A DNA stretch of 64,000 nucleotides from Reticulitermes lucifugus (Eukaryota > Arthropoda > Insecta > Blattodea > Rhinotermitidae), in NCBI GenBank assembly GCA_026260175.1, contig JAKCWW010000561.1:1-64000 (forward strand), written 5' to 3'. Made by a program: the position numbers and the translations under genes. Positions 49,780-62,040 of the stretch are shown here, piece by piece. The notes beneath the pieces were generated by a model. It saw only the letters and a list, made by a program, of their open reading frames with translations. It did no database searches and had not been told where the DNA came from. Numbering within the stretch: position 1 is the first letter of the stretch; every line of letters starts with the position of its first letter.

Positions 49780-50012
49780 ATTAAAAGGTAAAGGTAAAAT
49801 TGTCCTTGTACACGCCTGAAGGCTTACAAGAGGAGTGGAGGTGTAACTCCACTTGTTATTATCCACAGCACTGGATAGAGGTGAGTGGTCTGCCTTATGC
49901 CTCGGCAGCTTTACCTCCGGGGAAAGAGCCCCCGGTGGCCATTGAATAGGAGGCTGAGTGGGTTCCAGAGACGTTCTGAACGTTTTCGTGAGGAAGAAAA
50001 ATGTCTTGCGCT
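49780..50012 (-). mobile_element. tRNA-related SINE, copy 7 (head missing)
   Basis: Minus-strand copy starting, on the + strand, with aaaggtaaaattgtccttgt and gtggaggtgtaactccac. It contains gaaagagcccccggtggcc, then stops at tgtcttgcgc before the tRNA-like head. Confidence 0.85.
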
Positions 50013-50019
50013 TGTATAT

Positions 50020-50270
50020 ACAGTATTCGTCAGTAAAGACCAACACAGTACACAGTGCGTTACACAGAACAGAATTGAGTTATTATTTTTGCAACATGTT
50101 TCGGCGATGCTGGATCATCATTAGCAGCAGCAGCATGTAGAATGCATAGCTGAAATTACGTTAGTGTTAGATTCACTTAGGACAACAGTCAGAGAAATAT
50201 TAAACCGAAGTGTGTGTTCCATAACATGCAGTATATTGTGTTGGTCTTTATCGAAGAATGGTCAGTGGAA
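50020..50270. mobile_element. Hairpin element abutting SINE copy 7
   Basis: Inverted arms share taaagaccaacaca (about 50034) and tgtgttggtcttta (about 50240). A minus-strand block, ccgaaacatgttg preceded by ctaatgatga, is a worn hammerhead-like motif (50092-50130). No target duplication resolved. Confidence 0.6.
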
Positions 50271-50305
50271 CGTACATATATACTCGTCTTCTGTTCAGTT
50301 CATTT

Positions 50306-50715
50306 TAGGCGTTTTCGCATACTCTCGAAAAGAACCTGTTAGCTTCGTCGTGTCTTTCTCTGCGTCCGTCTGTCCGCATGCATCAGCCCGGCTCCGACTG
50401 GACGGATTTTCGTGAAATTTGATATGGGAGACTTTTGTAAAAATCCAAATTTGGGTAAAATCGGACAACAATATAGGGCACTTAACATGAAGGCCTAAGT
50501 ACGTCGTATTGTTGCCGGCGACATAAAATTGCCATAAAGACATTGTTTACAGCGTCATGTAGCGCACACATCGCAAAAATGCAAAGGGAACGCAATGTCG
50601 CCGTAAAATTTATCGTATAGCGGCAACACCCTAACGTGAAGGTAATACGTCCGTCTTTGCGCATTCAACCAGTTACGCGAACGCGCCGCAATGTAACATT
50701 ATACGTACATTGCCT
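50306..50715 (-). mobile_element. GGCGCG-ended dispersed element
   Basis: Minus-strand copy. The right end (+ strand) reads ttacgcgaacgcgcc then aatgtaacattatacgtac, and the left end reads taggcgttttcgca. The minus-strand frame reads LHVKCPILLSDF...IKFHENPSSRSR...CGQTD...FREYAKTPK. Its right end touches the target duplication of the hairpin element at 50721. Confidence 0.68.
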
Positions 50716-50720
50716 ATCTT

Positions 50721-51191
50721 ACAACACTCAGTCCAACAAAATGCTCTATATTGTTTCCAGATATTTTATATTACAATATCACGTTGAACACTGCTACATG
50801 TTTCGATCTTATCCTTCCTTAAATGCGTAAGCTGTCTCCAAAACACTGTATACCAGGATCCATTATACAAGAAACGCCTACATTTTAACTGGTTGAGTTT
50901 TTTTCATCTTTTTATTGTGTACATGGATTGCTAGTTCGTTTTAGTGAAGTGTTACTTTAATTTTATTCTATTTTTACCGTGCATTTTTCGAGTATAGCAT
51001 TTAGTTGGTGAAAAACATTGTCTATATTACTTTAATGTGATTCCCTGATGATGCCATAAGGGATCGAAACATGTAGCAGTGTGCAACACGATATTGTAAT
51101 ATAAAATATCTGGGCACAATATAGTGCATTTTGTTGGACTGAGTGTTGTGAGTTGTTCGTCGACAATGCACAGAATGAACAATATAAAAAG
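50721..51191. mobile_element. Hairpin element with a long interior, imperfect 10 bp target duplication
   Basis: Arms of about 90 bp: 50721-50810 and 51063-51150, sharing caacactcagtccaacaaaa and its reverse. Ends with the tail caatgcacagaatgaacaat seen also at 3344. Flanking repeats tgcctatctt (50711-50720) and tgcatatctt (51192-51201) differ at one base. The interior contains accgtgcatttttcg near 50978, a block also found in the elements at 13616 and 47702. Hammerhead-like block at 51041-51080 with worn flanks. Confidence 0.78.
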
Positions 51192-51235
51192 TGCATATCT
51201 TGTTTTATACTATCCCTGCATTTGCATGAAGGGAC

Positions 51236-51345
51236 GAGGAAACTCCATGAAAAGCCTGTGGCAGAGTGAACAGTGGTCTGGCTTGGATTTGAACCAGGCA
51301 GTTCTCAGATACTAGTCTGGAGCATTTCCACTACACAATCCTATA
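51236..51345 (-). mobile_element. tRNA-headed SINE fragment, second type
   Basis: On the minus strand, ttgtgtagtggaaatgctcc (A-box-like) is followed by cctggttcaaatccaagcc (B-box-like) at tRNA-like spacing. It has no body in common with the main SINE. Confidence 0.6.
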
Positions 51346-53472
51346 TCTATATCTATATCTTGGGACATTAGGAATTTTTCATGGTGTTTTAAAATTTTAA
51401 TTTATTCATTCCACGATTTGTCGCAGAACTCCTAACGATGTTCTGCGGAACCGTGGGTGGGAAACACAGGTCTGTGGTATGAAATTAAAGAGCTTCCTTG
51501 TCATGTGTATATTGAATTTCTTTATCAATTATCCCAGCCAGTATAAAATGTATGAGATTCATCACATAACATTTACGAAGTAATCTTACGTAGTTAGTTA
51601 CAAATTACTTGTATTCATAAAGCATTATTGATGTTGTTGTGTTAACTTGAATATTATTTAGATCAATGAAAAATGAATTTATTTATGTATTTAGTATGTG
51701 TGACAGTATTCAGAATGTGTGAACATTTTCAAGCAAGTAGAAACATTTTTGTCGTAATGTGGTTTACTTATTTATTTATTTATTATTTATTTTTATTTGA
51801 ATCCCGTGGAGAGCCTGTGTGACTGTCACCCTTATATGCTTGCCTGATCACATAACAATTCTAAGAGTGATGTACATGTGCTGTGTGGAATTGTTTAAAC
51901 TGAAGGAAGTATTTGTATTATTCATGAAACTGCTGAACTCACATCTGATCTGTTTACACAGAACAAGATTTTAGGTTAAATTAACATAGATCAGCTCAAA
52001 ACAGCTCTTCAGAATTATCTTTTTTTAACTGAATGTCTTATCATTACATACTATGACCCTTTTAGGCCAACTTTGCTGGCATACAGTATATTCATTAGCT
52101 TTAATGTACCTGTCTGTGATTGTAGCAATATGTAACATCTTCACCGCTCTTGATGATGTATTAGACAGGCCTGTAGTTTATTTGCCCAGTTTTGGTCCGC
52201 GTTGAACAATTTGGACTGCCACTTTACATGAAACGTGTGGTTTGAACTTTGAAAATATTTCATGTTCCTGGGTTGTACCTGTCTTAGCATTCTGATCATA
52301 AGGTTTAATTCCACACTGCAGTACATTTTCCAAAAACTTAATCTTTAAATTTATGCTTCTTTGAACCTGAGAGGAATTACTGTGGAATTAGTCAGTTTAT
52401 AAACTCTACACACTTTGTTATGAAAGGTGTGGGTGTCAGAATTTGGCACATACCTTAACTGTTAACACTTTTTACATTATTTTCAGTAGGCATTTTTTCT
52501 CATCTCAAGTGAATTAATTTTATGTGAATGATTTTGAAAGTAGTTTTGTATAATATGAACGAAAAGTTTTCATTCAAATGTGAACCTAACATGAAAAGTA
52601 TTTTTACAAAATATGACACTGCAGAAATAGTAGTGTGTATATGCATTCAGTAACAGACACATGCTTGTCCATGATATATAATATTCAGAATGTGTTGAAT
52701 TTTTGTATTATAATAGGCTTTCTTATCGTGGCAGTGAACGTATTTACTGTATATGTGTAAAATGCTAGGAACTGAATGTGGCAGTATATTCCTTTCTTCA
52801 TAGCCAGCTTGGAGCCATTGTCTTGTATTATCTAAATCTCAGTTATGTTGTTGATGGATTGGTTCCATCAGTATGGAGAGTTGTTGCTGTGAATGTGGTA
52901 TGAGGTAGCCCTGTGGCATTCAGGACATTTACCATTGTCTTATTTTTTTTATTTTTTTTTATGCTAGTGTTCATCATACACTTAACTTTCAAATCTGCCA
53001 TATTGCTTCTCTTATTCCTTGCTTATTTTATGCTAGCTTTCACCAATCTATAGAAATTGATGTTGACTTCTAATGTAGGGCATTATAATATTAGTGTATG
53101 AATGACTGTAGTAACACTTTCCTGCAGTGCAGGTGTCAGTGTTAATGGCCCAGTGAGAGGGTTTTAAAGTGTCCAGAATAGTTCCTACCAGATGAGTAAT
53201 AATTTGTTTTCACTCTGACGTGACTAATATTAATGCTGTATAGTGCCAAATACCAACATCAAGGTCCCAAAAAGTACACAGTTTTTATTTTTTGAATGCT
53301 TTCTCTGCATGTGAAGCTTCGTAATGAGTAAAAAGATGTTTGTATTGTATATTTGGGACTTCATATTGGGCTAATTGACTGACCTGGAGCCATTGTGTAC
53401 TTAAAACACTTATCTGAGAGAACCGGAATAAATTCCCACAAACAAATATATTTTTCTTTATGAAATAGGGTA

Positions 53473-54175
53473 CAGGTAGCCCTCGCTTTGCGCCGATTCA
53501 GAATAACGCCGATTTTGAAACCAGGAGGTCAAAAAGTGAAAAAAGTATATTTTATTATTATTTATAACGTTTTACAATTTTTCTCGTACTGCTTCTCATA
53601 CTGAATCGTAATTCTTACATCGCTGATGTAAGAGAAAGAAGAAGAGGAAGAAGAGGAAAGAGAGGAAGAAGAACTTCCTCTACGTGAAATGAAGACAAGC
53701 GATCTCCAGCACATCCTGTCAGACATAGATAAACTCACTGATGAGCTCTGCGAGATTGACCACGACTGGGAGCGGAGTGCTACAGCGAAGAGGAGTGTTA
53801 TGGCATCCATGAGACCTTATCATGAAATTTTGATAGAAAGAAAGAAGAAATCACGACAGTCCACACTGCATGCTTTCTTTTAAAAACGTGGCGATCCTCA
53901 ACCAGGGACTTCGTCAGAGATCTAACGCTGCTTCATTACGCCATTGCCGGTTCTAAGTGTACAAAATATATTTTTTAGATTCCCTTTATTATATTTACGT
54001 TATTTCAGATCTTTAAATGCAACGCCATTATATTACTCATCAATGTTTGGGTGCCGGGAACGCATGTCATTGACTTCCCATTGATTTACATTATAAAATC
54101 ATTTCAATTTACGCCGATTCCGAATACGCCGGTTCGTCCAGGAACGCATCCCCGTCGTAAATAGAGGGCTACCTG
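53473..54175 (+). mobile_element. Tigger/pogo-type DNA transposon, internally deleted
   Basis: Ends caggtagccctcgctttgcg and, inverted, cgtaaatagagggctacctg, both flanked by TA (53471-53472 and 54176-54177). Sub-terminal gccgattc blocks are mirrored. At about 700 bp it keeps only the C-terminal part of the transposase, so it is non-autonomous. Confidence 0.88.
53638..53883 (+). pseudogene. C-terminal remnant of a Tigger/jerky-like DDE transposase
   Basis: An open frame from an acidic Glu-rich stretch through LREMKTSDLQHILSDIDKL, then CEIDHDWERSATAKRSVMA, to the terminal ERKKKSRQSTLHAFF and a stop at 53882. The acidic run followed by a short helical tail ending in TLxAFF is characteristic of Tigger/CENP-B-like transposases. 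The DNA-binding and DDE catalytic domains are missing. Confidence 0.8.
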
Positions 54176-54469
54176 TATATATGTAATACCTTTTATAAAT
54201 GGAAGGGGTTATATCATTTCAACTTTCCTTGATACAGGGATCATGAGACTGATTTCCCTTTACTAATACTTTAGGAAGGTATTATGCAAACTCCTGTGTG
54301 AGGTCATGCTTAAAACAGGCCTTCAGGTGCACTAGTGACAGCTGGGTAGAGTTTCTAATTAGTTAACTGTTTACCTGTTAACTTATTAAATTGGTCAGTC
54401 TTTTATTATTCTTGTAAAATTTTTCCGTAGGTTCAGGGAAGAGTCAGGATTGCATGCTCAGTATAAAGA

Positions 54470-54714
54470 CTGAGTTACGGGTTGGAACTCGGTAGGGACG
54501 AGATTTTTCGCTTCCTCAAAGCATCCTAACTGGCTCCCAAGGCTCACTCAGCCTCCTGCTTAGTGGGTGCCAAGGGCCCTTTCCCCGCGCATAAAGTGAT
54601 TGGGGTGTGAAACTGACTACTCACGTCCATCTAGTGCTGAGGTTAAAAATGAGTGGAGCTATACCTCCATTCCTTCCATATGCCTTCATGATATGCACAA
54701 GGACAGTTTTGTCC
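54470..54714 (+). mobile_element. tRNA-related SINE, copy 8 (partial head)
   Basis: Starts near gggttggaactcggtaggga, a worn B box, then cagcctcctgcttagtgggt, actactcacgtccatctag and gagtggagctatacctcc. It ends near acaaggacagttttgtccc. Confidence 0.85.
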
Positions 54715-54954
54715 CAAGTTCAGGGATTGAGATTATTCTTTACTTTATGATGAAAGCAGAGACAGCTTTTAAAATGTTGTCTCTTTAACAAAACCGTGAC
54801 AGTCAAAAATGTCCAGTATATGTCAGATTAATGCAAAAGACGTTTTGTGTGACTCTGTCCAACAACAAATTCATGGCAACAACTTCATGGCATCACTGGA
54901 AAATACAACAGTCTAAACTGGCTCCTGGATAATAAATTCATGTCATCTGATCTG

Positions 54955-55260
54955 TGGGGTTTTAGGCTTCCATGGCAGTTGATCAAGTGATGGTTTACAT
55001 CATATATGATTGTAGGTATGTAGGCATTGACGTTGTGGAGGAACATGCTGCCTCCATCTTCAGGTTGAAGGAATTATGTCTAATTAAACACTGAATTGAT
55101 GTGGCTTGGTTATATAGGTAGATGGCAAGGAATGTGATCAATCAGAATGATAGAAAGGGAGAGGGGATATATCTTGTTCCAAACCAGTGGAAATATTAAA
55201 GGATAAATTTGAGAACCAGAATAATGAACGGCCAGTTCGAAGTGTGATGAAAAATTTAAG
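54955..55260 (-). repeat. MEAA-family repeat, long copy
   Basis: On the minus strand cctgaagatggaggcagc is followed by atgttcctcc, an inner stem GGAGG/CCTCC. The + strand has ggcttccatggcagttg and, downstream, ggttatataggtagatggc and gaaagggagaggggatat, matching the copies at 26770 and 27655. Confidence 0.65.
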
Positions 55261-55309
55261 TACTGTCCCGTACCGTGGTTTTGATTGGCCATGTTCCCTG
55301 CGTCCTACA

Positions 55310-55398
55310 TATGTGTATATATATATATATATAACTGAACCACTTTGTTTACTAACTAGGGTTACTATATATATATGTATATATATATATATATATCA
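55310..55398. repeat. Two (TA)n microsatellites
   Basis: TA runs at about 55313-55333 and 55368-55397, separated by unique sequence. Confidence 0.9.
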
Positions 55399-57026
55399 TA
55401 AGGAAAGAGGACATTTCCCACTTATAGACCATAAAAAAAGAGGACATGTAAATAGTTACATTTTGTTAAATACTCTTAGCACTGTCACTTCAAAGAAAAT
55501 GTACAAAATTAGGAACAAACTATTCATATTTGTGTACAGTATACACATAGTCTGTCTCCAGTTCTCTAGTAATCTTCCTTCTTATGTGCCCATTCATACT
55601 TCTCTGTAGATCAGATTCAGTTTAGTAGTTGTACATTGCTCGTTAGGAAGGTATGGATATCCATACAAGAAATCCCTTTGAAATTGTACTGCAGGCATGA
55701 AAGCCATCTATGCGACTCAACGTTCAGGATGTTCTTCTCATGTTTCCACTGGGCTTGCATCAGTGAAAACACACATTTGCATTATGAGGGGGAATGGCAA
55801 ATAACTGTGAAATCTTCAACTAGTCTGAGTGGCACCAGTTTTTGAGTTTTCAAAATATTTGGCCCATTTCTGGTGTGCTAACAAACTAGTGAATTCTTCA
55901 TCTTCAAGCTGACTTCCCGTGATTTTTTCAGATGACTGAGTTGGTCAGAACACTTTATGTCATCAGTTGGCACTACATTACTTATCAGGGATTGAACAGA
56001 AGGTTCTGCATCATTCCAGATTGGTGGCTCACTAAGTGGCATCCATATAAAACAAGAAGTCTTCCATAGGATTCGTCCACTTGCCCAAATATTCTGTGCA
56101 CATGCTGTAGACAACAATTTATTCCAGCACAGAATTTGTCACACTTTTAATCAAGTCCCTGTCTGCGTTTCTCTGCTAGTAGTACTTTAACTTTCATCAG
56201 TGTAAAAGTCTGTGTGAGATGTTCTTTAAGCATGTTTTTCATCAAGTTCAATTTATTGGGATCACAAGACCACAAAATTGGCTCTTCTACTATGGCCAGA
56301 GTATCACTTCATGCCCTGATGATGAAGACAGGAAAGGTCCCTGAATTGTGGGGCATAACACTGAAGTAATGCAACTGGTAATCGAAGAAGATTGTATCAT
56401 ATAGTGTGCCTTGTTTAATTACATTGTGAAGTAATTACCATCCATACATGTGACAAATTTACAGAACTTGGACTTGCTGGAGATGGTGAAAGGTCCCATT
56501 TAATATCCTGCATCAGTAGAGAGAGTGATTAATTTAAGTCACTGAAAGAAAATCTTCTCAAGTTCTGAATGTGGGTGTGTCATTTGGCACACATGTTGAT
56601 TATTCCAACCAAATTAATGAACCTACAAATGAAACAGGATTCAGACAAAAGGCTGCTCAGGGACCATCTTCCCCCTAATGAACTACCTGTCCTAAATGAA
56701 ATAGGATTTTTTACAGTACAACAACAAACAGTATTTTGTGTTTGTTCATTTGGCAGTATAAGATATCTGAGTGTTTTAATAAGGTAGTTTGGGTTTGATA
56801 AGGCATTTATCTGCCTGCACGTACACTTGCTTGCAAACATTTCATATCTTAAAGTGTATATGGATTTTGTATATTCTTAGTACTGAAGGTTTCTGTCTGA
56901 GAAGTCTTATAGTTTAACATTGATTCAAGAAATCTTATTTTTTCACTTATTTAATTAACATTACTTATCGTTTGAAGTGTTTTAGTATAATCTCAGCAAG
57001 TTTGAAAGTTAAAAGTGTATTATTCA

Positions 57027-57119
57027 TCATCATATCAGCTAATTTGTATCCATGAAATGTCCAGCTACAAATATCATCATATCAGCTAATTTGTATCCAT
57101 GAAATGTCCAGCTACAAAT
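57027..57119. repeat. 47 bp tandem duplication
   Basis: Two essentially identical units start at about 57028 and 57075 (catcatatcagctaatttgt...). The high identity implies a recent origin. Confidence 0.95.
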
Positions 57120-58019
57120 ATGTTCTAAGGGCAGTGCAACAAAAAATGCTGTAGAGGAATGAATTAATTGCATGCTAAAAGAGAACCTTTATTATTTGAA
57201 ATTATTTCGTGTGTTTTACCTTATTTGATGTATGTGTAGATAAAATTGGACAAATTGGTGTAGAGTAATTGTGAGTGAGTGTGGGGACTAGCTAAGCAAA
57301 CTAACCTGTGAAGATTTCATGCTAATGAAATAAAGCAGTGTTCTGTTAAACTTTGGTGCTGTAAACAGATGGATGTCTGTGTTCAGAATACAACAGCACT
57401 GCAGTTGTAAGAAAGAATGGCTAAGAAATTATAAGTACTTAATCAAAAGATGACATGTTGATGTCTAAGGTATAAATAAGTCTTGTGGTGTAATAAGAAG
57501 AAGAGAACAGAAGTACTAAACTGCTTGAAGCTATTCCTTCTGCAGTGGCCTTCAGTTAATATTGCTGTTTATTAATCTGTCAATGTCAGGAGCAGTAATG
57601 GCTCTCTGTGCATATGTTTAACCCACATGTGAACTTTCAAAACATTTAATTTATGAGATGGACACAAATCGCAACAAGAACAGGCATAAAAATTAAAATC
57701 ATAAAATTATGCCAATCTGTCCAGAAATTCTCCATTATGTTACAGAGGTGGGTAAACAGGGGGATGATTCAGATTTATTGTTCCAGGGATGGGAATGTCC
57801 AGTTTACATTATAAACTAAATTTGTTCATTTAAGACTTTTACCTTTTTGTGTTTGAGACACTTTACTCCAGGAAAAGAGTGGTAACAAGGCTTGCAGATT
57901 GTAGAAATGTTAACACTTTTTCCCTTTTCCATTGATTTCAGAACTTTACATATCAGCAAATGCCAACCTGTACAGAGCTGTGCCTGCACAACAGCATTTC
58001 TTGTTGAGGCAGATTTGTA

Positions 58020-58125
58020 TTCTATTGGGTGTGCACGTAAGGTGTGCCAGAGTCATTTTGAGTGAAAAATTCGGTATCAACACATGCCCATTTATCAACC
58101 ATTACACTGCTGTGAGGATTTTAAT
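58020..58125 (+). repeat. Interspersed repeat, left copy of an inverted pair
   Basis: Matches, in reverse complement, 58683-58800: shared ggtgtgcca, cattttgagt(g/a)aaaa, aacatg and atcaaccattacactgct blocks. Confidence 0.7.
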
Positions 58126-58191
58126 ACGTGCACATGGCTGTAACTGAAAATTTTACATAACTAGCCATTATTTTGTTTTTCTTTGTTGAAT

Positions 58192-58235
58192 GCCTCCCTG
58201 AGGATGGCTGAAAAAGGCCAAAACATGTAGGAGGT
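58192..58235 (+). other. Solo hammerhead-like motif
   Basis: GCCTCC (58192-58197), CTGAGGA (58198-58204), T, stem GGCT/GGCC, AAAA in place of GAAA, CATGTA, then GGAGGT (58230-58235). The outer six pairs (one of them G-T) are the longest outer stem in the set. The lost G of GAAA should inactivate it. Confidence 0.45.
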
Positions 58236-58682
58236 TTACCACATGTTTGTATGTCATTGTATTGAATTGTAGTTCATATGTTTTATCATATTGTACAAGT
58301 AAAAAAAGAAACTTACGTGTCGGATAACACCACAGACAAAGCCAGCAATGAAGTCTTAACCCAACTGTATATACAACACCAAAAGAAAACTATGTCAGAT
58401 AATATCACAGAAGACATAAATTTTTAGTTATCTTACCGAGGTAGTTATGCCAGTTTATGTAGTTGTGTTAGGACACAGAAGAAAACATTCAAGTTTGATT
58501 GTATGATATCAAAGAACGTCAGTTTTCAGTTATGTTACACTAATTACTGTTGAAAGTGACCTCCACCCTTCTATATGCAAAATTCTGTGCATCTCAAAAG
58601 AGAATTTGTTGCCTTTCTGATAATTTCATTACTTCCCCTTATGCAGTCAGTGTACAATATCATGCAGAATCTTGAAATGTTA

Positions 58683-58800
58683 AAATGGTTATAGCAGTGT
58701 AATGGTTGATGATTGAGCACATGTTAATATACTGCTTTTTACTCAAAATGATACATATAATGACATCCTGAAGTTTGGCACACCGTACGTGGAACACTCT
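58683..58800 (-). repeat. Interspersed repeat, right copy of an inverted pair
   Basis: Reverse-complement partner of 58020-58125. It carries about a dozen extra bases near the ggtgtgcca block. Confidence 0.7.
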
Positions 58801-59410
58801 GTTTGTATGGCATAAAAAGTATTGGCATATTTTATGGAGTGCATTCACTAAAGTAATACATGTTGTTCTTAAAATCTTGCTCCAGCACAGATTTTAAGTA
58901 ATCTGGGCAGTATTAAGTGTTGACAAGTAGTTGGGAATGCTGTAGTGTGTATTGTGTTTGCTAATAACACAGCCATTAAAATAGCGGTCATATCCATAAT
59001 GTACTCACAACATGTAGCATAGTATTCTACAGAGACACATTGAGATGTCAGGTGCCATGAAATTATCTTCCAGCTTTAAACCACAGTCACATTTAAACAA
59101 AACAAGCATGAAAATAGAGGTAAGAAGATATTGACTGTAGTGCTACCATTTTGTGCAACTCACTTGTACAAGAAAGCCTTTTCCACATTGTAAGTTGTTG
59201 AGGTAAGTACCACGAACAATGTCCCTCACTAAAAGATGATTTGCAGATTTCTGTGATGATGATTTCTCCAAGACACATGAAAGTAATGGCAAGCACTAAT
59301 AACAGTTAACAGATCTCATCTAATCATTTCACTTTGGTGCATCATACAGTTATATTACCATTTCTGGATAATCACTTGTTTGTTTTCTAGATTACTAAAG
59401 ATGGCAGAGA

Positions 59411-59453
59411 TGTGTTTGTGTGTGTGCGTGCGTGAGATAGAGAGAGAGAGAAG
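59411..59453. repeat. (GT)n(GA)n microsatellite
   Basis: GT/GC units followed by GA units. Confidence 0.88.
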
Positions 59454-59529
59454 TCATCGACATAAATTTCAAGCATATGAGAACGGTGCTGAGGAAATTA
59501 TTTGGCCCTAAAAGACCTAAGTAGCAAAT

Positions 59530-59660
59530 TGCAATATTTGAGGTTCGCACAACAGTATTGCCAAAGATTTCAGTATTCTGAGATGTTAACGCCTTGTCAG
59601 TCGGTAAATAATGGTAACTCTAAGTAACATCCAGAAGACTTTAATCTTCAAGTAGCAAAC
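59530..59660. repeat. MEAA-family repeat copy, worn
   Basis: Carries gatttcagtattctgagatg and a ccagaagactttaatcttca tail shared with the copies at 24930 and 60430. Confidence 0.45.
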
Positions 59661-60429
59661 TAATTACTTAGAACAGAACTTCTGCAAATAAAATAGTCAA
59701 GTCAAGAGAAACACAATATGTGCATGGTTTTGATGGGAATCTTTTGAAAGAATGAGGCTAACATGGGAAGTTAATATTGGAGTGGAATGGATCGTGGGGA
59801 AGTTAGGTTGTGAGTATGTGAAAGGGAATTACTTTAGTCAGGAACCAGTGCTGGGCTGGTAGTTTGTTAGCAGTGCTGAACCTTTATATTACATTATAAG
59901 ACTGTTAGTGAGTGTGTAAAGCCATCACACAGTGTCTTAGGGAACTGGCAAGGATTGAGGTGTTTTGAACTGTAGGATTCCTGCAGAATGTGGTTAGGAC
60001 AGTTAATTTTTTAAATTTAAACATCAAAAGAACCTGGCTTTAAAGTAGTGAAATTAAACATATAATGTAATGTAAATATTTACATAAATACAACAAATGA
60101 AAACATTATAGGTAAGGAAAGGGGGGAATTCAGGCATGAATTTAATTTCACTTTGTATCAGTGCATTGTAACCTTTGCTGTACTTATTTACATGCAGCTC
60201 AAATAAAAACGTGTTCGGTTTTCACAAAAAGTGGATCAGCATACAAGAAAATTGGTGCATCACAATATAGAGTGTATTAAGGTCTACAGTTTTTGTTTGT
60301 AACATATTTTAATTACTGAATATTTAGTGAACTGCAAAGAATTAGAGTATTTGACTCTGGATGATGTGATATGCAAAACAGCAAAGAAACAATATCAGAA
60401 ATTTGTGCATTTCACTGGAATACATGCAT

Positions 60430-60660
60430 CCACTCTTGCAAGATTTTTTGGTTTCCAGGGCAGTTGCTGTGCATATTACTGTCTTGGTATGTGAGTTGTA
60501 TAGTGTGGTAGATGTGCACCACTGTTTCAGAGGAACCTGTTGCCTTTTTTATCAGGGTAAGTTAATAATCATAATCCATCTACCCTGATGATGGAGGCAG
60601 ATTGTCACTCTGAAATGTCAAGCACCAGACCACTTTGAATCACATTCCAGAAGACGTGAG
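60430..60660. repeat. MEAA-family hairpin repeat
   Basis: The left part has ggtttccagggcagttg and gtttcagaggaacctgttgcc. The right part has ccctgatgatggaggcag, cactctgaaatgtc and a ccagaagacgtgagtcttcc tail. The two halves are inverted around an AT-rich centre near 60565. Confidence 0.65.
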
Positions 60661-61580
60661 TCTTCCTTCTACTCTTCATTTTCAACACATGGTTCAAAGC
60701 ATGCACCTGAATGTAAATAAAGGTAGAGCAATTATAACGTACCATCATAATATAGTACTTAAAAATTGTATGCCATATTTATTTATTTATTTACTTATAT
60801 TACGATTTTTCTCGTACGTGTTTTGATCTTAAAGATCGTCTTCTGGGAGATAATTCGGTAACATCAAGAGTGAAACAGCAGATGGTGTTGCAATATAAAT
60901 GTTACAAATTGACATTTTTGTATGATAACCAGATGCATAGCAAGGCTTTTTGGCGCCCAGCATGAGTAAGCTAAGTAGCTGCCCCTAACAGAAGTTATAA
61001 GCTTTAAAAAACGATAATCATCTACTGAATTTCCTATGCTATATTCAAAGTACATTTAAAGTATTGAGAATATTTAAGAAGTAAGGATTTTAAACTAATG
61101 TTGTGCAGTGCAGTAATTAATGCTTATTGTATTATGTACTATTTTATTCTTTCTCCTTCCAATATTGAGTGGAATGTTATCCAGTAGATATTATTTTTTG
61201 TTCCTTGGTTTGTTTTGAATTTTTGAAGAGTATGTTTTGTATTAATTACTTCAGTTATATTGATATTTGTTTTGTGGTTTTTTGTTTCAATTGAAACTAG
61301 TGCATGGTTTGAAAATGAGCTATATCAAAGAACATAGCACAGTTAGTTTCTGTAATTGTACAGGGTCATTGTTTTATCTGACAGCTATAATTTATCACTC
61401 CCCGCCACACGTGTGTATGGTTGGCTGAGTGGGCTGTGTTAGTGTTATAAATTAACTGACAGGAAGTGGCACCCAATAGTTGTCAGATAAAATAATCACG
61501 CTGTATAAAAATATCAAATTTCCACCACATAGCACTTCCATGTACCAATTTATAGAATTTGAATCTGTTGTGCTTAAGTT

Positions 61581-61632
61581 GTTGGAAAAGGGAGAGGTTT
61601 GTTATTGTTGGAAAAGGGAGAGGTTTGTTATT
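61581..61632. repeat. 26 bp tandem duplication
   Basis: Two identical units beginning gttggaaaagggagaggttt (61581-61606 and 61607-61632). Confidence 0.95.
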
Positions 61633-61984
61633 CTTTAAAACTGCAATTGTTGTTTGGCCAGTCAGAAGACATACATTAGAAAGTTGCATTAGTGAATTTC
61701 TGCTGTTAAAAGTGGTATGAAAGGAGGCAGGATTGTTGTGGTGTTTGTGAGTTAAACACATCCTTCAGTGTTAGCAGTAACATTAGTTGATGCATTCTGA
61801 TGTGTTGATGTCTGGCAGAAGTTCAGAGGGTGTGATAACTTAGTAGCTTGATTTGTTGACTTGTTATTTACAAAAGCGTGGTAGTCTTTAATTTGAACTA
61901 GATCAGATACAGTACATGTATATCCCATTGTAACTGGAGGGATATTGTCTTTGCTGATTGCAGAGACCAAGATGACTTCACTTC

Positions 61985-62040
61985 TGCAAGTCACTTGGCC
62001 CCTACCCTGAACCACATGAATCCAGTCCACCCCCAATCGT
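61985..62040 (-). mobile_element. Short RTE LINE remnant
   Basis: The minus-strand frame GVDWIHVVQGRGQVT echoes the conserved VDWI...QDRDQW segment of RTE-like ORF2 C-termini. Very short, so tentative. Confidence 0.4.
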
